Shown: positions 16,554-28,143, counted from the stretch's first letter. The stretch is 64,000 bases of DNA from JABDIP01 sp965212545 (GCA_965212545.1 CBDBVB010000031.1:62001-126000), one strand, 5' to 3'. Numbers and translations are program-made. Notes: generated from the letters alone by a model not told the origin.

Positions 16554-18137
16554 CTAATGCCGGAAGTGGCGCATGCCGGTGAACACCATGGCGATGCCGG
16601 CCTTGTCGGCGGCGTCGATCACCTCCTGGTCGCGCATCGAGCCGCCGGGCTGGATCACCGCCCTGGCTCCGGCCTCGATGGCGGTGATCAGGCCGTCGGC
16701 GAAGGGGAAGAAGGCGTCCGACGCGACCACCGATCCGGCAATCGGTGATGGGCCTTGATTGCCGTCCATTGCGGCGATCTCGGCCGCCTTGGCGACGGCG
16801 GTCCGGGCGCTGTCGACGCGGCTCATCTGGCCTGCTCCGATACCTACTGTGCCGCCATCCCGGGCGTAGACGATGGCATTCGACTTCACATGCTTGACGA
16901 CCCGGAAGGCAAATAGCAGATCGGCCAGCTCGGCGTCGGTCGGCGCCCGCTTGGTGACCACATCGAGCGCCTCGGCGGCGATGGATCCCGTATCGCGATC
17001 CTGCACCAGCAACCCGCCGGCCACGGTGCGGATGGTCGGCCCTCCGGCCGCGGAGTCGGGCATGTGATCGGTCAGCACCACCCGCAGGTTCTTCTTGGTG
17101 GATAGAACCTCCAGCGCCTCTTCGTCGGCGCCGGGGGCGATCACCACCTCGGCGAACAGCTCTACGATGGCGCTGGCGGTGGCGACGTCCAACGGCCGGT
17201 TGGCGGCGATGATGCCACCGAAGGCGCTGACCGGATCGCAGCCCAGCGCCTTGAAATAGGCGATCGCCAGATCGTCGGCGACGGCCGCGCCGCACGGATT
17301 GGCGTGCTTGATGATGGCGATGGCCGGCCGATCGAATTCGGCAACCAGCTCGAACGCGGCGTCGGCATCGTTGATGTTGTTGTAGCTCAGGGCCTTGCCC
17401 TGGACTTGTCGCCCGGTGACGATCCCCGGCCGGGCCGGCTCCGAGCGGTACAGCGCGGCACGCTGGTGCGGGTTCTCGCCATAGCGCAGGCTTTCGACCA
17501 GACGGCCGGAAACCGCCAGGCGCGGCGGGAACGGCGCCTCCAGCAACTCGGCAAACCAGCCGGACACCGCGGCATCATAGGCCGCCGTGCGGGCGAACGC
17601 CGCCGCCGCCAGACGCTGTCGCAACGCCGCCGTAACACCGCCCTCGCCGTCGATCTCCGCCGTGATTGCCGAATAGTCTTCGGGGTCGGTCACGACGGCC
17701 ACGAAGGCATGGTTCTTGGCCGCAGCGCGGATCATCGCCGGACCGCCGATATCGATGTTCTCGATACAGGCCTCGAATTCCGCGCCTCCGGCAACCGTCT
17801 CCTCGAACGGGTACAGGTTGGAAACCAGCAGGTCGATTGGCGCGATGTCCTGATCGGTCATCGCCTGCCGGTGCTCGGCGACGTCCCGGCGCCCGAGCAG
17901 GCCACCATGGATCTTCGGATGCAGGGTCTTTACCCGACCATCCATGATCTCGGGAAATCCGGTGTGAACCGAGACTTGGGTGATCGGCACACCCGCCTCC
18001 TGCAGCGCTTTCGCCGATCCGCCGGTCGACAGGATCTCGACGTCGCGTTCAGCCAGGAAGCGGGCGAATTCGACGATCCCGCGCTTATCGAATACGGAAA
18101 TCAGGGCGCGGGTCACGGCGAGGGGCGTGTCGGACAT
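16554..18137 (-). CDS. purH: Bifunctional AICAR transformylase / IMP cyclohydrolase
   Basis: 527 aa, full length. It catalyses the last two steps of de novo purine synthesis (AICAR to FAICAR to IMP) in the cytosol. The N-terminal MGS-like cyclohydrolase domain (residues ~1-200) contains RALISVFDKRGIVEFARFL, STGGSAKAL and GRVKTLHPKIHGGLL. The C-terminal formyltransferase domain has SLRYGENPHQRAALY, HANPCGAAV, SDAFFPFADG and IQPGGSMRDQEVI. It lies at the downstream end of a minus-strand run (htpX, GNAT, rsmB, rpe, heparinase-like, esterase-like, purH), an arrangement common in alphaproteobacteria apart from the esterase gene. Confidence 0.98.
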   Translation of the reverse strand: MSDTPLAVTRALISVFDKRGIVEFARFLAERDVEILSTGGSAKALQEAGVPITQVSVHTGFPEIMDGRVKTLHPKIHGGLLGRRDVAEHRQAMTDQDIAPIDLLVSNLYPFEETVAGGAEFEACIENIDIGGPAMIRAAAKNHAFVAVVTDPEDYSAITAEIDGEGGVTAALRQRLAAAAFARTAAYDAAVSGWFAELLEAPFPPRLAVSGRLVESLRYGENPHQRAALYRSEPARPGIVTGRQVQGKALSYNNINDADAAFELVAEFDRPAIAIIKHANPCGAAVADDLAIAYFKALGCDPVSAFGGIIAANRPLDVATASAIVELFAEVVIAPGADEEALEVLSTKKNLRVVLTDHMPDSAAGGPTIRTVAGGLLVQDRDTGSIAAEALDVVTKRAPTDAELADLLFAFRVVKHVKSNAIVYARDGGTVGIGAGQMSRVDSARTAVAKAAEIAAMDGNQGPSPIAGSVVASDAFFPFADGLITAIEAGARAVIQPGGSMRDQEVIDAADKAGIAMVFTGMRHFRH

Positions 18138-18207
18138 GGATCGGCGAGGTCGCTTGGTGCTGGAGGTCGCCGATCTTTTAGAGGGTTTGCACCCTATTCG
18201 CGAGCCT

Positions 18208-19062
18208 TCATCGCCCGTTGACGAATGCCGTCACATCGTCGAGCACCGGCGCGTCGTCACGATAACCGTCCGCCAGCGCCAGCACGATCCCGATATGGCC
18301 GACATCCTGGTAGATGCGCAACATCGCCGAGCCGCCCGCTCCGTTGGCGGCGGAGGCCAGCGATCGACTGTTGCGCGGCCGCACGGTGCGGTCGTCGGCG
18401 CCGGTCAGCAACAGCAGCGGCGGCGCGCGATGATCGACGAAGCTGATCGGCTGGGTGGCCGGCAGGTCGGGCGCCTCGCCGAACACCCGGCGGGTGACGC
18501 GGGTGTCCAGGGGCAGGAAATCATACGGCCCGGAGAGTCCGATCATGCCCTGGATCACGTCACGGTCGACCCCGGCCTCGGCCAGGTAACTCGGGTCCAA
18601 CGCCAGCATGGCGGCGTTGTAGGCGCCGGCGGAATGGCCCATCAGGAAGATGCGCTCGGGGTCTCCGCCATACTCGGCGATCCTGTCGCTGACCCAGCCG
18701 ACCGCGATGGCCCCATCGGACAGGAATCCGGGAAAGATCACGTCGGGGTACAGCCGGTAATCCGGCACTACGGTGACAAGCCCTCGCGACGCCAGGGCCT
18801 CGGCTGCGAACAGATAATCGCCTCGATCGCCGTTTCGCCAACTGCCGCCATAAAAGAAGACCACGACGGGTGCCGGCCGTTTCAGGTCATCAGGAACGTA
18901 AAGGTCGAGCCGATGACGCGGATCATCGCCATACGCGAGGTCCTCCCGAACCGAGTAACCGTCTTCGGGCACGGTCGCGTTGAGCAGGTCGACTGGCGAG
19001 CAGGCCGCCAGGACGATCAGAAGAAGTACCGCGGCGAGACCACGCAGGATCACGGTGTGCAT
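18208..19062 (-). CDS. Alpha/beta-hydrolase-fold lipoprotein (carboxylesterase-like)
   Basis: 284 aa. The N-terminus ends in LLLIVLAACSPVDLL, a lipobox with Cys, so it is predicted to be a lipoprotein anchored in the inner or outer membrane. The hydrolase fold is shown by VVVFFYGGSWRNGDRGDY (oxyanion-hole HGG-like, with Tyr in place of His) and FLMGHSAGAYNA (nucleophile elbow G-H-S-A-G). TGADDRTVRPRNSRS likely carries the acid residue and VGHIGI the catalytic His. It resembles BD-FAE/Aes-type esterases. Between purH and the heparinase-like gene it may be an extra member of a conserved block. The substrate is unknown. Confidence 0.85.
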   Translation of the reverse strand: MHTVILRGLAAVLLLIVLAACSPVDLLNATVPEDGYSVREDLAYGDDPRHRLDLYVPDDLKRPAPVVVFFYGGSWRNGDRGDYLFAAEALASRGLVTVVPDYRLYPDVIFPGFLSDGAIAVGWVSDRIAEYGGDPERIFLMGHSAGAYNAAMLALDPSYLAEAGVDRDVIQGMIGLSGPYDFLPLDTRVTRRVFGEAPDLPATQPISFVDHRAPPLLLLTGADDRTVRPRNSRSLASAANGAGGSAMLRIYQDVGHIGIVLALADGYRDDAPVLDDVTAFVNGR

Positions 19063-19125
19063 CGGAATCCCGACTTGTTTTGACCGTGCTCTATACGAAC
19101 CCCGAACCGTCTCGGATTACCACGA

Positions 19126-20790
19126 TCAGTCCTTGCGCTCCCGGCGCAGCCCCCATTTGACGATGGTCGCGTCGCCCCCGGACCCTGTCCGGCCGGACAG
19201 GACGATCTGGCTGATTCGGCGCGTATCCGCGGCAACGCCGCAATAGACGCTGTCCTCGATGGTCAGCGCGGCGCCGGAAGCGCGCAGGCGCCAGCCTGCG
19301 CCGCTGCCAAGCCTGAGCAGTGCGGCAGTGCCGCCCCGCACAGCGGAGACCTGGACCGAAGGATGCAGATGGAAGCGCAGTGAGAACGGACGGTTGCCTC
19401 CGCCGTCCAGCCGATCCTCGCCGCGAATATCGTCCCCATTGGCGTTTATGAACAATCGCCGGTGATGGATCAGGCCGAATGGCCGGCGATAGCCGTCATG
19501 GCTGGCCTCGATCAGCGCCGCGCCGTCCTCTTCCTGACGCTCGACGCTGACTGTTCCGGGCCGGCGGCCGAGGCCGCCATCGGCAATTGCCTCGCTGGAG
19601 TTGGTGTCGTCGACCGTCAACGTCGAATGGGCCGCGGTGCCGCGCAGTGCCAGCGCCCAGGCCGCCGCCTCGGCGCCGCCAGGCGACGGGTCGAGGCCGG
19701 CCATCGAGCCGCAGTTCACGATCATCCGTTCGCGGCCGACCGACAACTCGAAGGACAATGTCCCGGAATGGGCGCCGGCGTCGAGCCCGGCCGGCGGCGG
19801 CGGACCGACATCCATCAGCAGTAGCGTCCGGCCGGCCTGGACCCGTTCGAAGCCGCAATGCCGCGCGCTCTTCAGGGGCCGGCCGGGGGCATCGGCCTGG
19901 GCCAGTGCGGTGTCGATCAGGACCGCCTCGCCCTCTCGGGTCCCGTTGAACAGGGCGAATCCGCCATCGCCATGGCGGAAGAACCGGACCGCCGGGGTCA
20001 TGCGGTCGATGGCGTGTTGCAGAGCTTCAGGCACTTCGGCCTTGGCGGCGCGCATGACGGCCCGCAGGTCGATGAGATGGCGCAGCAGGTCGAGGTGGAT
20101 CGCCGGGCTGCGCTGCACATGGCCGCCATCGGGCAGGATCTGCGCCTTCAGCGCCTGGGCCAGCAGTTTGTGCGCCGGTTCGATGCGGGTATCGGCGCCG
20201 GGCAGGCAGAGCATGCCGTAGAACAGCCCCTTCAGCGCGACCAGCAGCGGCGCCCCGTCCAGACGGCCCGGAAGGGACCGCGCCAAATGCCGGGTCTGGC
20301 GCGACAGGCTGGCGAAGGCTCGCGCCCGGAACCGGTCATCGGCGCTGGCACAGAAGAAATCATGGGTGCCGAGCCAGCCGGCGATCCTGAGGCCGAGCAC
20401 ATCCGGGCGCCAGATCAGCGGGTGCCAGCTGTCATGACGATCGATCCATGAGCCGACCAGCACCCGGGCCTGCCGCCGGGCGGCATCGCCACCGACGGCC
20501 CTCAGGTCGCGCAGCCAGTCGAAGCCGTGCAGATCCGCCAGGAAAGCCTCACCCACGCCGACCGGCTGCCACAGCGGAATGTCGGAGACCAGCGTCCGCC
20601 CGGCAAACCGGTATTCGCCGGCGCACAGCGCAGCACCGCGCTCGGCGTCGCCAGGCCACGGATCGGGCGGGACCACCTCCAATCGGGTCGGGCCGCCGCG
20701 GCCAAGGGTCAGGGAATAGAGCGGGCTGCCGAAGGCAAGGGTGCGCAGCCCTTCGGTGAAATTGCCGACCGAGATGGGTCCGTCGACCAT
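19126..20790 (-). CDS. Heparinase II/III family protein
   Basis: 554 aa. The N-terminal alpha-toroid-like part includes LHGFDWLRDLRAVGGDAARR, RIAGWLGTHDFF and HVQRSPAIHLDLLRHLIDLR. The C-terminal beta-rich part includes AHSGTLSFELSVGRERMIVN, GTAAHSTLTVDDTNSSE and HHRRLFINANGDDIRGEDRL. These match the heparinase II/III-like proteins commonly coded near rsmB and purH in alphaproteobacteria. No clear signal peptide is seen. It follows rpe by only 10 bp, so the two are co-transcribed. In this lineage it probably acts on some acidic cell-surface or wall polymer rather than heparin; the true substrate is not known. Confidence 0.9.
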   Translation of the reverse strand: MVDGPISVGNFTEGLRTLAFGSPLYSLTLGRGGPTRLEVVPPDPWPGDAERGAALCAGEYRFAGRTLVSDIPLWQPVGVGEAFLADLHGFDWLRDLRAVGGDAARRQARVLVGSWIDRHDSWHPLIWRPDVLGLRIAGWLGTHDFFCASADDRFRARAFASLSRQTRHLARSLPGRLDGAPLLVALKGLFYGMLCLPGADTRIEPAHKLLAQALKAQILPDGGHVQRSPAIHLDLLRHLIDLRAVMRAAKAEVPEALQHAIDRMTPAVRFFRHGDGGFALFNGTREGEAVLIDTALAQADAPGRPLKSARHCGFERVQAGRTLLLMDVGPPPPAGLDAGAHSGTLSFELSVGRERMIVNCGSMAGLDPSPGGAEAAAWALALRGTAAHSTLTVDDTNSSEAIADGGLGRRPGTVSVERQEEDGAALIEASHDGYRRPFGLIHHRRLFINANGDDIRGEDRLDGGGNRPFSLRFHLHPSVQVSAVRGGTAALLRLGSGAGWRLRASGAALTIEDSVYCGVAADTRRISQIVLSGRTGSGGDATIVKWGLRRERKD

Positions 20791-20800
20791 ATGCCGGCAG

Positions 20801-21460
20801 CTATCCTCTCAGATTTGCGATGTTCGCGGCATAGGCGGATGGTCCGCCGGCAAACCCGGCGGTGCCGGCGACCAGGAAATCGGCGCCGGCGGCAACCGCT
20901 CGCGGCGCGGTTTCGGTGTTGATGCCACCATCGACCTGGAGATCGATGGCGCGGCCGCTGGCGTCGATCATGCGCCGCAGGATGGCCAGCTTGTCGAGCA
21001 CAGACTCGATGAATTTCTGCCCGCCAAAGCCGGGGTTGACCGTCATCGCCAGCACCAGGTCGACATCTCCCAGCAACGCCTCGACGGCCGAAGCCGGCGT
21101 GCCGGGATTGAGCGCAAGCCCGGCCCGCTTACCCTGGGCCTTGATCTGCTGGACGGTGCGATGCGGATGCCAATCGGCCTCCGGATGAAAGGTGATGGTA
21201 TCGGCCCCGGCCTTGACGAAGGCGTCGACGAACGGCTCCGCCGGAGCGATCATCAGATGCACGTCGAACGGCGTCTGCACCAGGGGCCTGAGCGCCTTCA
21301 CCACATCCGGGCCGATCGTCAGATTGGGCACGAAATGCCCGTCCATGATGTCGACGTGCAGCGCATCGGCGCCGGCCGCTTCCATGGCGCGGACCTCTTC
21401 CCCCAGGCAGGAGAAGTCGGCGGACAGAATTGAGGGGGCGATGCGAGTCTGCTGTTGCAT
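20801..21460 (-). CDS. rpe: Ribulose-phosphate 3-epimerase
   Basis: 219 aa, full-length TIM barrel. It interconverts ribulose 5-phosphate and xylulose 5-phosphate in the pentose-phosphate or Calvin pathway. Diagnostic stretches are IAPSILSADFSCLGEEV, LHVDIMDGHFVPNLTIGP (metal-binding His and Asp), VHLMIAPAEP, MTVNPGFGGQKFI and LQVDGGINTETAP. It starts 46 bp after the rsmB stop and is followed after 10 bp by the heparinase-like gene, so it sits in the middle of a housekeeping operon. Confidence 0.98.
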   Translation of the reverse strand: MQQQTRIAPSILSADFSCLGEEVRAMEAAGADALHVDIMDGHFVPNLTIGPDVVKALRPLVQTPFDVHLMIAPAEPFVDAFVKAGADTITFHPEADWHPHRTVQQIKAQGKRAGLALNPGTPASAVEALLGDVDLVLAMTVNPGFGGQKFIESVLDKLAILRRMIDASGRAIDLQVDGGINTETAPRAVAAGADFLVAGTAGFAGGPSAYAANIANLRG

Positions 21461-21506
21461 GGTGTCGTCCTGATTCGAAGTATTTTAGCAGTCCGTGGCG
21501 AGGCGA

Positions 21507-22799
21507 TCATCCGTCCCGGTGCAGCCGCGCGATATGAAACCCATCGAGGCCACCCCGATCCGCCCATTGGCACGGAAGTGTGCGCACATCACCGGTCACC
21601 GTGACGGCCTCGCCAAGCCCGCCAATCTCATCGGCCGCGATCGGCTTACGCCGGACCGGACCGCCCATCCTCAACAACCGGTCGATCTGCGCCTCGCCCT
21701 CCTCGGGCTGCAGCGAGCAAGTGCACCAGACAATCTGCCCACCGGGACGGACAAGCGTTACCGCGTGGGCCAGAAGCCGCGCCTGAAGATCAGCCAGCTT
21801 GGCAACGTCGTCCGGGCCTTTCAGATGCGGGATATCCGGATGCCGGCGGATCGTCCCCGTGGCACTGCATGGCGCGTCGAGCAGCACCGCATCCAGCGGT
21901 TCCGATGGCCGCCACGTCTCCGCGTCGGCCACGACGACCTCGGCTTCGAGGCCGAGTCGCTTGAGGTTGCTGTCCAGCACGGCGAGGCGCGGCTTCGACC
22001 GGTCGATTGCGGTGACATGCGCGCCTGCGGCGGCCAACTGCGCCGTCTTGCCGCCGGGTGCGGCGCAAAGATCGGCGATCCTGAGCCCGGCGACATCGCC
22101 GAACAGACGGGCCGGCAGCGCCGCGGCGGCGTCCTGCACCCACCAGGCGCCATCGGAGAATCCGGCAAGCTCGGCGACCGCACCGCCCATCGGTCGGCGA
22201 AGGCTGCCCGTCTCCAGCACCATCGCATCCAGCGCTTCGGCCCAACGCGCCGGGTCGGATTTCGCGGTGATGTCCAGTGTCGGGTCGAGCATATGCGCCA
22301 CGGCGATGGCACGCGTGACCTCCTCGCCATAGGCCGCAAGCCAACTGTTCCACGCCCAGTCCGGCGTATTGAGCCGGGCGGCATCCTGCCCGGTCAGCGC
22401 TGCCTGGCCGTCGCGGGAAAACCGCCGCAGCACCGCGTTGACCAGCCCCTTGAAACGGCCGAGCCCGGCGTCGTCGACAAGTTCGACGGCGGTTCCGACG
22501 GCGGCGTGCGCCGGCGTTCCCAGAAACAGCAGTTGGGCGAGACCGACCCGTATCACGTCGCGTACCGCCACCGCATTGCGCGGCAGCGGCCGGCGCACCG
22601 CCTCGCCGATCAAGGCATCGATCTGCCCCAACCGACGCAGCACCGTCGCCGCCACAAGGCGGGCGAAGGCCCGATCGCGAGCGTCAAGCGCCGCCAGGGC
22701 CGGGGCGTCCAACGCCTCGTCCAGTGGCCGATGCCGGCCGAGCACGGCGCGTATGAGATCAAGGGCGGCCCGCCGCGCCGCAAGTCCGGACATTTCCAT
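21507..22799 (-). CDS. rsmB: 16S rRNA (cytosine-C5) methyltransferase RsmB-like
   Basis: About 430 aa from ATG 22799 (ATG 22793 is also possible; a start at 22868 would add a non-conserved leader). The N-terminal NusB-like domain begins AARRAALDLIRAVL. The C-terminal SAM methyltransferase domain has LCAAPGGKTAQLAAAG (SAM loop), DAPCSATGTIRRHPDI and VWCTCSLQPEEGE, which carry the two catalytic Cys residues of m5C RNA methyltransferases. It modifies 16S rRNA (C967 in E. coli). Next to rpe, GNAT and htpX, it is in the usual alphaproteobacterial neighbourhood. Confidence 0.94.
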   Translation of the reverse strand: MEMSGLAARRAALDLIRAVLGRHRPLDEALDAPALAALDARDRAFARLVAATVLRRLGQIDALIGEAVRRPLPRNAVAVRDVIRVGLAQLLFLGTPAHAAVGTAVELVDDAGLGRFKGLVNAVLRRFSRDGQAALTGQDAARLNTPDWAWNSWLAAYGEEVTRAIAVAHMLDPTLDITAKSDPARWAEALDAMVLETGSLRRPMGGAVAELAGFSDGAWWVQDAAAALPARLFGDVAGLRIADLCAAPGGKTAQLAAAGAHVTAIDRSKPRLAVLDSNLKRLGLEAEVVVADAETWRPSEPLDAVLLDAPCSATGTIRRHPDIPHLKGPDDVAKLADLQARLLAHAVTLVRPGGQIVWCTCSLQPEEGEAQIDRLLRMGGPVRRKPIAADEIGGLGEAVTVTGDVRTLPCQWADRGGLDGFHIARLHRDG

Positions 22800-22869
22800 T
22801 GCCGCGGGGTGTACCGCGTCGCCGCGATCGCCGCAAACCCGCATTGCGCCACCCAGCTGCGCACACATT

Positions 22870-23544
22870 TCAGCGGCCGGGCCGAACCTCGCGGATCATC
22901 TCGGACAACGGTCTATGCTGCCGGCCGTCGGCATCGAAATTCGCCGGCGCCAGCCAGGCCTCGAAGGCCGCGCGAACCGATGGCCATTCGCCATCGATGA
23001 TCGAATACCAAGCGGTGTCGCGGTTGCGGCCTTTGACGATCAGGTGCTGCAGGAAAGTGCCTTCATAGGCAAACCCGAACCGCTCAGCGGCACGGCGCGA
23101 TGCAGCGTTCCCGGCATTGCATTTCCATTCGACCCGGCGATAGCCGAGATCGTCAAAGGCCAGGTGCAGCATCAGAAATATCGCTTCGCTGGCGGCGCGA
23201 GTGCGGCGCAACAGGCTGGAGAACCAGATGTGGCCGATCTCAATGACCCCGTGCTCCGGCTCGATGCGCAGGAAGCTGACCATGCCGGCCGCGCGGCCAG
23301 TCTCGGAGTCGATCACGGCGAAGAACAGCGGATCGCGGCTGGAGGCGCATGCCTCCAGCCAGCGCCGCATCTCCCGGTCCGATCCGAAAGGGCCCTTGGA
23401 CAGATACGTCCAGATATCCGGATCATCCTTGCTGACGGCATATAGGTCGGAGCCGTGGGCATCGGGCGCCAGGGGCTCCAGGCGCACTGTCCTGCCGATC
23501 ACGGCCTTTCGGGGCGGCGGTCCGACCGCCGGATTTGGCAACAC
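22870..23544 (-). CDS. GNAT family N-acetyltransferase (RimJ/RimL-like)
   Basis: 224 aa. The fold is shown by GRTVRLEPLAPDAHGSDLYA at the N-terminus, LFFAVIDSETGRAAGMVSFL, and the acetyl-CoA-binding region SSLLRRTRAASEAIFLMLHL followed by YRRVEWKCNAGNAASRRAAE and RFGFAYEGTFLQHLIVKGRN. This is the layout of GNAT proteins annotated as acetylating ribosomal proteins or small amines. It lies ~70 bp upstream of rsmB on the same strand and downstream of htpX. The substrate is not predictable. Confidence 0.9.
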   Translation of the reverse strand: MLPNPAVGPPPRKAVIGRTVRLEPLAPDAHGSDLYAVSKDDPDIWTYLSKGPFGSDREMRRWLEACASSRDPLFFAVIDSETGRAAGMVSFLRIEPEHGVIEIGHIWFSSLLRRTRAASEAIFLMLHLAFDDLGYRRVEWKCNAGNAASRRAAERFGFAYEGTFLQHLIVKGRNRDTAWYSIIDGEWPSVRAAFEAWLAPANFDADGRQHRPLSEMIREVRPGR

Positions 23545-23652
23545 GACCTTCTCTCCAACAGGGGTGGATCACGCGACCCTAGTGGAGAAGCGGTTGGCTC
23601 AGAAGAGCCAATTCGGACCGATTTCAGCAGACCAATCGACCGAATACCGGCC

Positions 23653-24507
23653 CTAACCCCACGGCCCGGCGGCACCGGCCATTGTTCGCAGGCGGGCGAC
23701 GCGGTTGGCGGTGTTCGGGTGGGTCGAGAATAGGCTGTCGACCTTGTTCGCGTGCAGCGGATTGATGATGAACATGTGCGCGGTCGCCGGGTTGCGTTCC
23801 GCCGCCACATTGTCGATCTGCCGGGATGCCGACTCCAGCCGCTCCAAGGCGCCGGCCAGCCACAAGGGATGGCCGCAGATCTCGGCACCGATGCGGTCGG
23901 CCTCGTATTCCCGCGACCGGCTGATCGCCATCTGCACCAGCATCGCCGCAAGCGGGGCCAGGATCATCATCAGGATCACCCCGACGATGCCGAGCGGGTT
24001 GTTGCGGCTGCCGCCGAAGAACAGCGCGAAATTCGCCAGCATGGACAGCGCGCCGGCCAATGTCGCGGTGATCGTCATGATCAGCGTGTCGCGGTTCTTC
24101 ACATGCGCCAGCTCATGCGCCATGACCCCGGCGACCTGCTCCGACGACATGCTCCGCAGAAGCCCGGTCGTCGCGGCGACTGCGGCGTTCTGAGGATTGC
24201 GGCCGGTTGCGAAGGCGTTGGGCTGGTCGGAGTCGATTATGTAGACCTTGGGCATCGGCAGGCCGGCACGGTCGGCCAGTTGGCTGACCATGCCGTGGAG
24301 TTGCGGCGCGGTGCGGCCGTCGACCTGCCGCGCCTTGTACATGCGCAGCACAACCTTGTCGGAGTTCCAGTAGGCGAAGGCATTCATGCCCAGCGCGATC
24401 ATTAATGCGATCGCCATGCCCCCCTGGCCGGCCATGAGATAGCCTGCGCCCAGGAAAAGGGCCGTCATTGCGGCCAACAGCAGTGCGGTCCGGAAGTATC
24501 CCGACAT
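23653..24507 (-). CDS. htpX: HtpX-type membrane zinc metalloprotease
   Basis: 284 aa from ATG 24507, preceded by GGAG with 8 nt spacing; an upstream in-frame start at 24582 would add a polar, non-conserved leader. This inner-membrane protease removes damaged membrane proteins together with FtsH. Two N-terminal hydrophobic helices are followed by NAFATGRNPQNAAVAATTGL, the catalytic AHELAHVKNRD (HExxH, family M48) and two further helices around MLANFALFFGG and MLVQMAISRS. The conserved Glu ligand is in EYEADRIGAEI. It is divergent from the small DUF1674 gene, a standard alphaproteobacterial pairing. Confidence 0.96.
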   Translation of the reverse strand: MSGYFRTALLLAAMTALFLGAGYLMAGQGGMAIALMIALGMNAFAYWNSDKVVLRMYKARQVDGRTAPQLHGMVSQLADRAGLPMPKVYIIDSDQPNAFATGRNPQNAAVAATTGLLRSMSSEQVAGVMAHELAHVKNRDTLIMTITATLAGALSMLANFALFFGGSRNNPLGIVGVILMMILAPLAAMLVQMAISRSREYEADRIGAEICGHPLWLAGALERLESASRQIDNVAAERNPATAHMFIINPLHANKVDSLFSTHPNTANRVARLRTMAGAAGPWG

Positions 24508-24668
24508 CGTCGATGCTCCAGTGCCCGGCCGGGTTTGCCGCCCGGGCCGATTCTTTGGTTCCGGTTTTAGGTGGGATGGCACGCCACACGGTCAAGACCG
24601 TGATCGGCGACCGGGATTTCAAGCCCTGGGACGGTGCAATCCGGCCGGACCCGGCCTATGTTAGGCTC

Positions 24669-24851
24669 ATGAGAAAGCCAATGCGCGAAGCCGCCGCCGA
24701 CCGAAAGCCTGTGCCGGAGCGCCAGGACGGCGACCATCCGGCCGGTACGGCTGCCACGAAGCAGAAGCCTGGAGAAATCGGCGGCCGCACGGGACCCGAG
24801 CCGACCCGCTACGGCGATTGGGAAGTCGACGGCCGCTGCACGGATTTCTGA
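24669..24851 (+). CDS. DUF1674 / SdhAF4-like succinate dehydrogenase assembly factor
   Basis: 60 aa (ATG 24669; ATG 24681 possible). The C-terminus KPGEIGGRTGPEPTRYGDWE followed by VDGRCTDF is the diagnostic DUF1674 signature. The mitochondrial relative (SdhAF4/Sdh8) binds flavinylated SdhA and helps assemble complex II. The N-terminal 30 residues are polar and poorly conserved, as usual. It is divergent from htpX and convergent with the DMT transporter gene (13 bp between stops). A larger in-frame start at 24468 overlaps htpX and is unlikely. Confidence 0.88.
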   Translation: MRKPMREAAADRKPVPERQDGDHPAGTAATKQKPGEIGGRTGPEPTRYGDWEVDGRCTDF

Positions 24852-24863
24852 CCGGCGCCGTGA

Positions 24864-25757
24864 TCAGCCCTGACGCTGAGCCAGATTGACCAGCGCCACG
24901 CCGAGCACGACCAAGCCCATGCCGGCCAGGGCAAGAATACCGAACGTCTCGTCGAAGACCAGCCATGCCAGGACGGCGGTCGATGGTGGCACCAGATAAA
25001 ACAGGCTCGCCACCCTAAAGGCCGCGCCGCGGCGGATCAGGACATACAGCAAGGTGACCGCGCCGAATGACAGCACGATCACCAGCCAGCCCAGGGCGAA
25101 GATGAAGGCGCCGGTCCAGGCGACCTCCCGCGTCTCCAGAGCCAGCGCCAGGATCCCCACCGCCAGGGCGCTGACCGCGAACTGGATCACGCTGCCGCTG
25201 CGCAACGGCATGTCGGCGCAATAGCGTTTCTGGTAGAGCGTGCCGGCGGTGATGCCCAACAGGGCGAAGACCGACAGCGCCATGCCGAATGGCGTGCCGA
25301 TGCCCTGACCCAGCTTCTGCCAGACCACAAGGGTGACGCCGCAGAAGCCCAGGAGGAAGCCGATCCATTGCCGGCCGGTTACCCGTTCGCCCAGCACCGG
25401 ACCGGCCAGCACCGCAGTCAGCAGGGGTTGCGACGAGACGATCAGGGCCGCCACGCCCGCTTCGACGCCCTTGTCGATCGAGGCGAAGACCCCGCCGAGA
25501 TAGATCCCATGCAACAGAAGACCCGCCAGTGCGATATGACCGGTCTCGGCCCAGGTATCCGGCCAGCGGGCACGCATGACCAGGACGAGCGCGAGCAGCA
25601 ACAGGCTGACCAGTGCGAAGCGGATGGTGAGGAAAGTCATGGGCTCGGCCCACGGCAGGCCCAGCTTCGCCCCGATGAATCCCGTACTCCAAAGAAAGAC
25701 GAAGACCGCCGGCAGCAGCACGGCCCGGGAGTCGCGGTTTATGGCGGCATCGGTCAT
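24864..25757 (-). CDS. DMT superfamily (EamA) permease
   Basis: 297 aa with ten predicted membrane helices in two EamA repeats. The first opens LLPAVFVFLWSTGFIGAKLG and the second covers GALSVFALLGITAGTLYQKR-like sequence onward to VASLFYLVPPSTAVLAWLVF. Such proteins usually export amino acids or other metabolites across the inner membrane. It is a single gene, convergent with the DUF1674 gene and divergent from a small plus-strand gene. The substrate is unknown. Confidence 0.9.
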   Translation of the reverse strand: MTDAAINRDSRAVLLPAVFVFLWSTGFIGAKLGLPWAEPMTFLTIRFALVSLLLLALVLVMRARWPDTWAETGHIALAGLLLHGIYLGGVFASIDKGVEAGVAALIVSSQPLLTAVLAGPVLGERVTGRQWIGFLLGFCGVTLVVWQKLGQGIGTPFGMALSVFALLGITAGTLYQKRYCADMPLRSGSVIQFAVSALAVGILALALETREVAWTGAFIFALGWLVIVLSFGAVTLLYVLIRRGAAFRVASLFYLVPPSTAVLAWLVFDETFGILALAGMGLVVLGVALVNLAQRQG

Positions 25758-25800
25758 TCCGGCAGACTATACGGGCCGGCGCGCCGGTCGAAGCGTCGTG

Positions 25801-25998
25801 ATGATCAAGGGCGCGGTCGGCGATCTGGAGGCGGCGCTGGCGGTCTTCGAACAGGCCAACGCACCGGTTCAGCGCCGGCACTGTCGGGCCGACCTCGACC
25901 GGATCCAGGTGCTGCTGGAGCGGGCCGCGCACATGGGGCCACGCGGCGCGGCCGAAGAGCCGTCGCCGCCTGGTCCGATGAAAACCCGCCCGGCCTGA
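25801..25998 (+). CDS. Small hypothetical protein
   Basis: 65 aa. Codon use is strongly G/C-ending like neighbouring genes, which supports real coding in this frame. The core DLEAALAVFEQANAPVQRRH and DRIQVLLERAAHMG looks helical and could form a short coiled coil. The tail is Pro-rich. It has no strong ribosome site and no family I recognise. It ends 2 bp before the stop of the convergent acs gene. Confidence 0.45.
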   Translation: MIKGAVGDLEAALAVFEQANAPVQRRHCRADLDRIQVLLERAAHMGPRGAAEEPSPPGPMKTRPA

Positions 25999-25999
25999 A

Positions 26000-27940
<1,941 letters not shown>

Positions 27941-28143
27941 GGAATGACGTCCCCCCGGAAGTGTGTACGGCCCGCCCCGATCGCTCTTGGCGAGGATTGG
28001 TGCGGTGCGGCGGACCGATTATCCATGGATGGACCGGGCGGCTCAACAGCAGCGGTGTCTATGAGTCCATTTACACCGCTTTAACGCGCCCGCCGGCATA
28101 GTTCCCGGCATGACTCATGGCAACTCTCTCGGGGAACTGATCG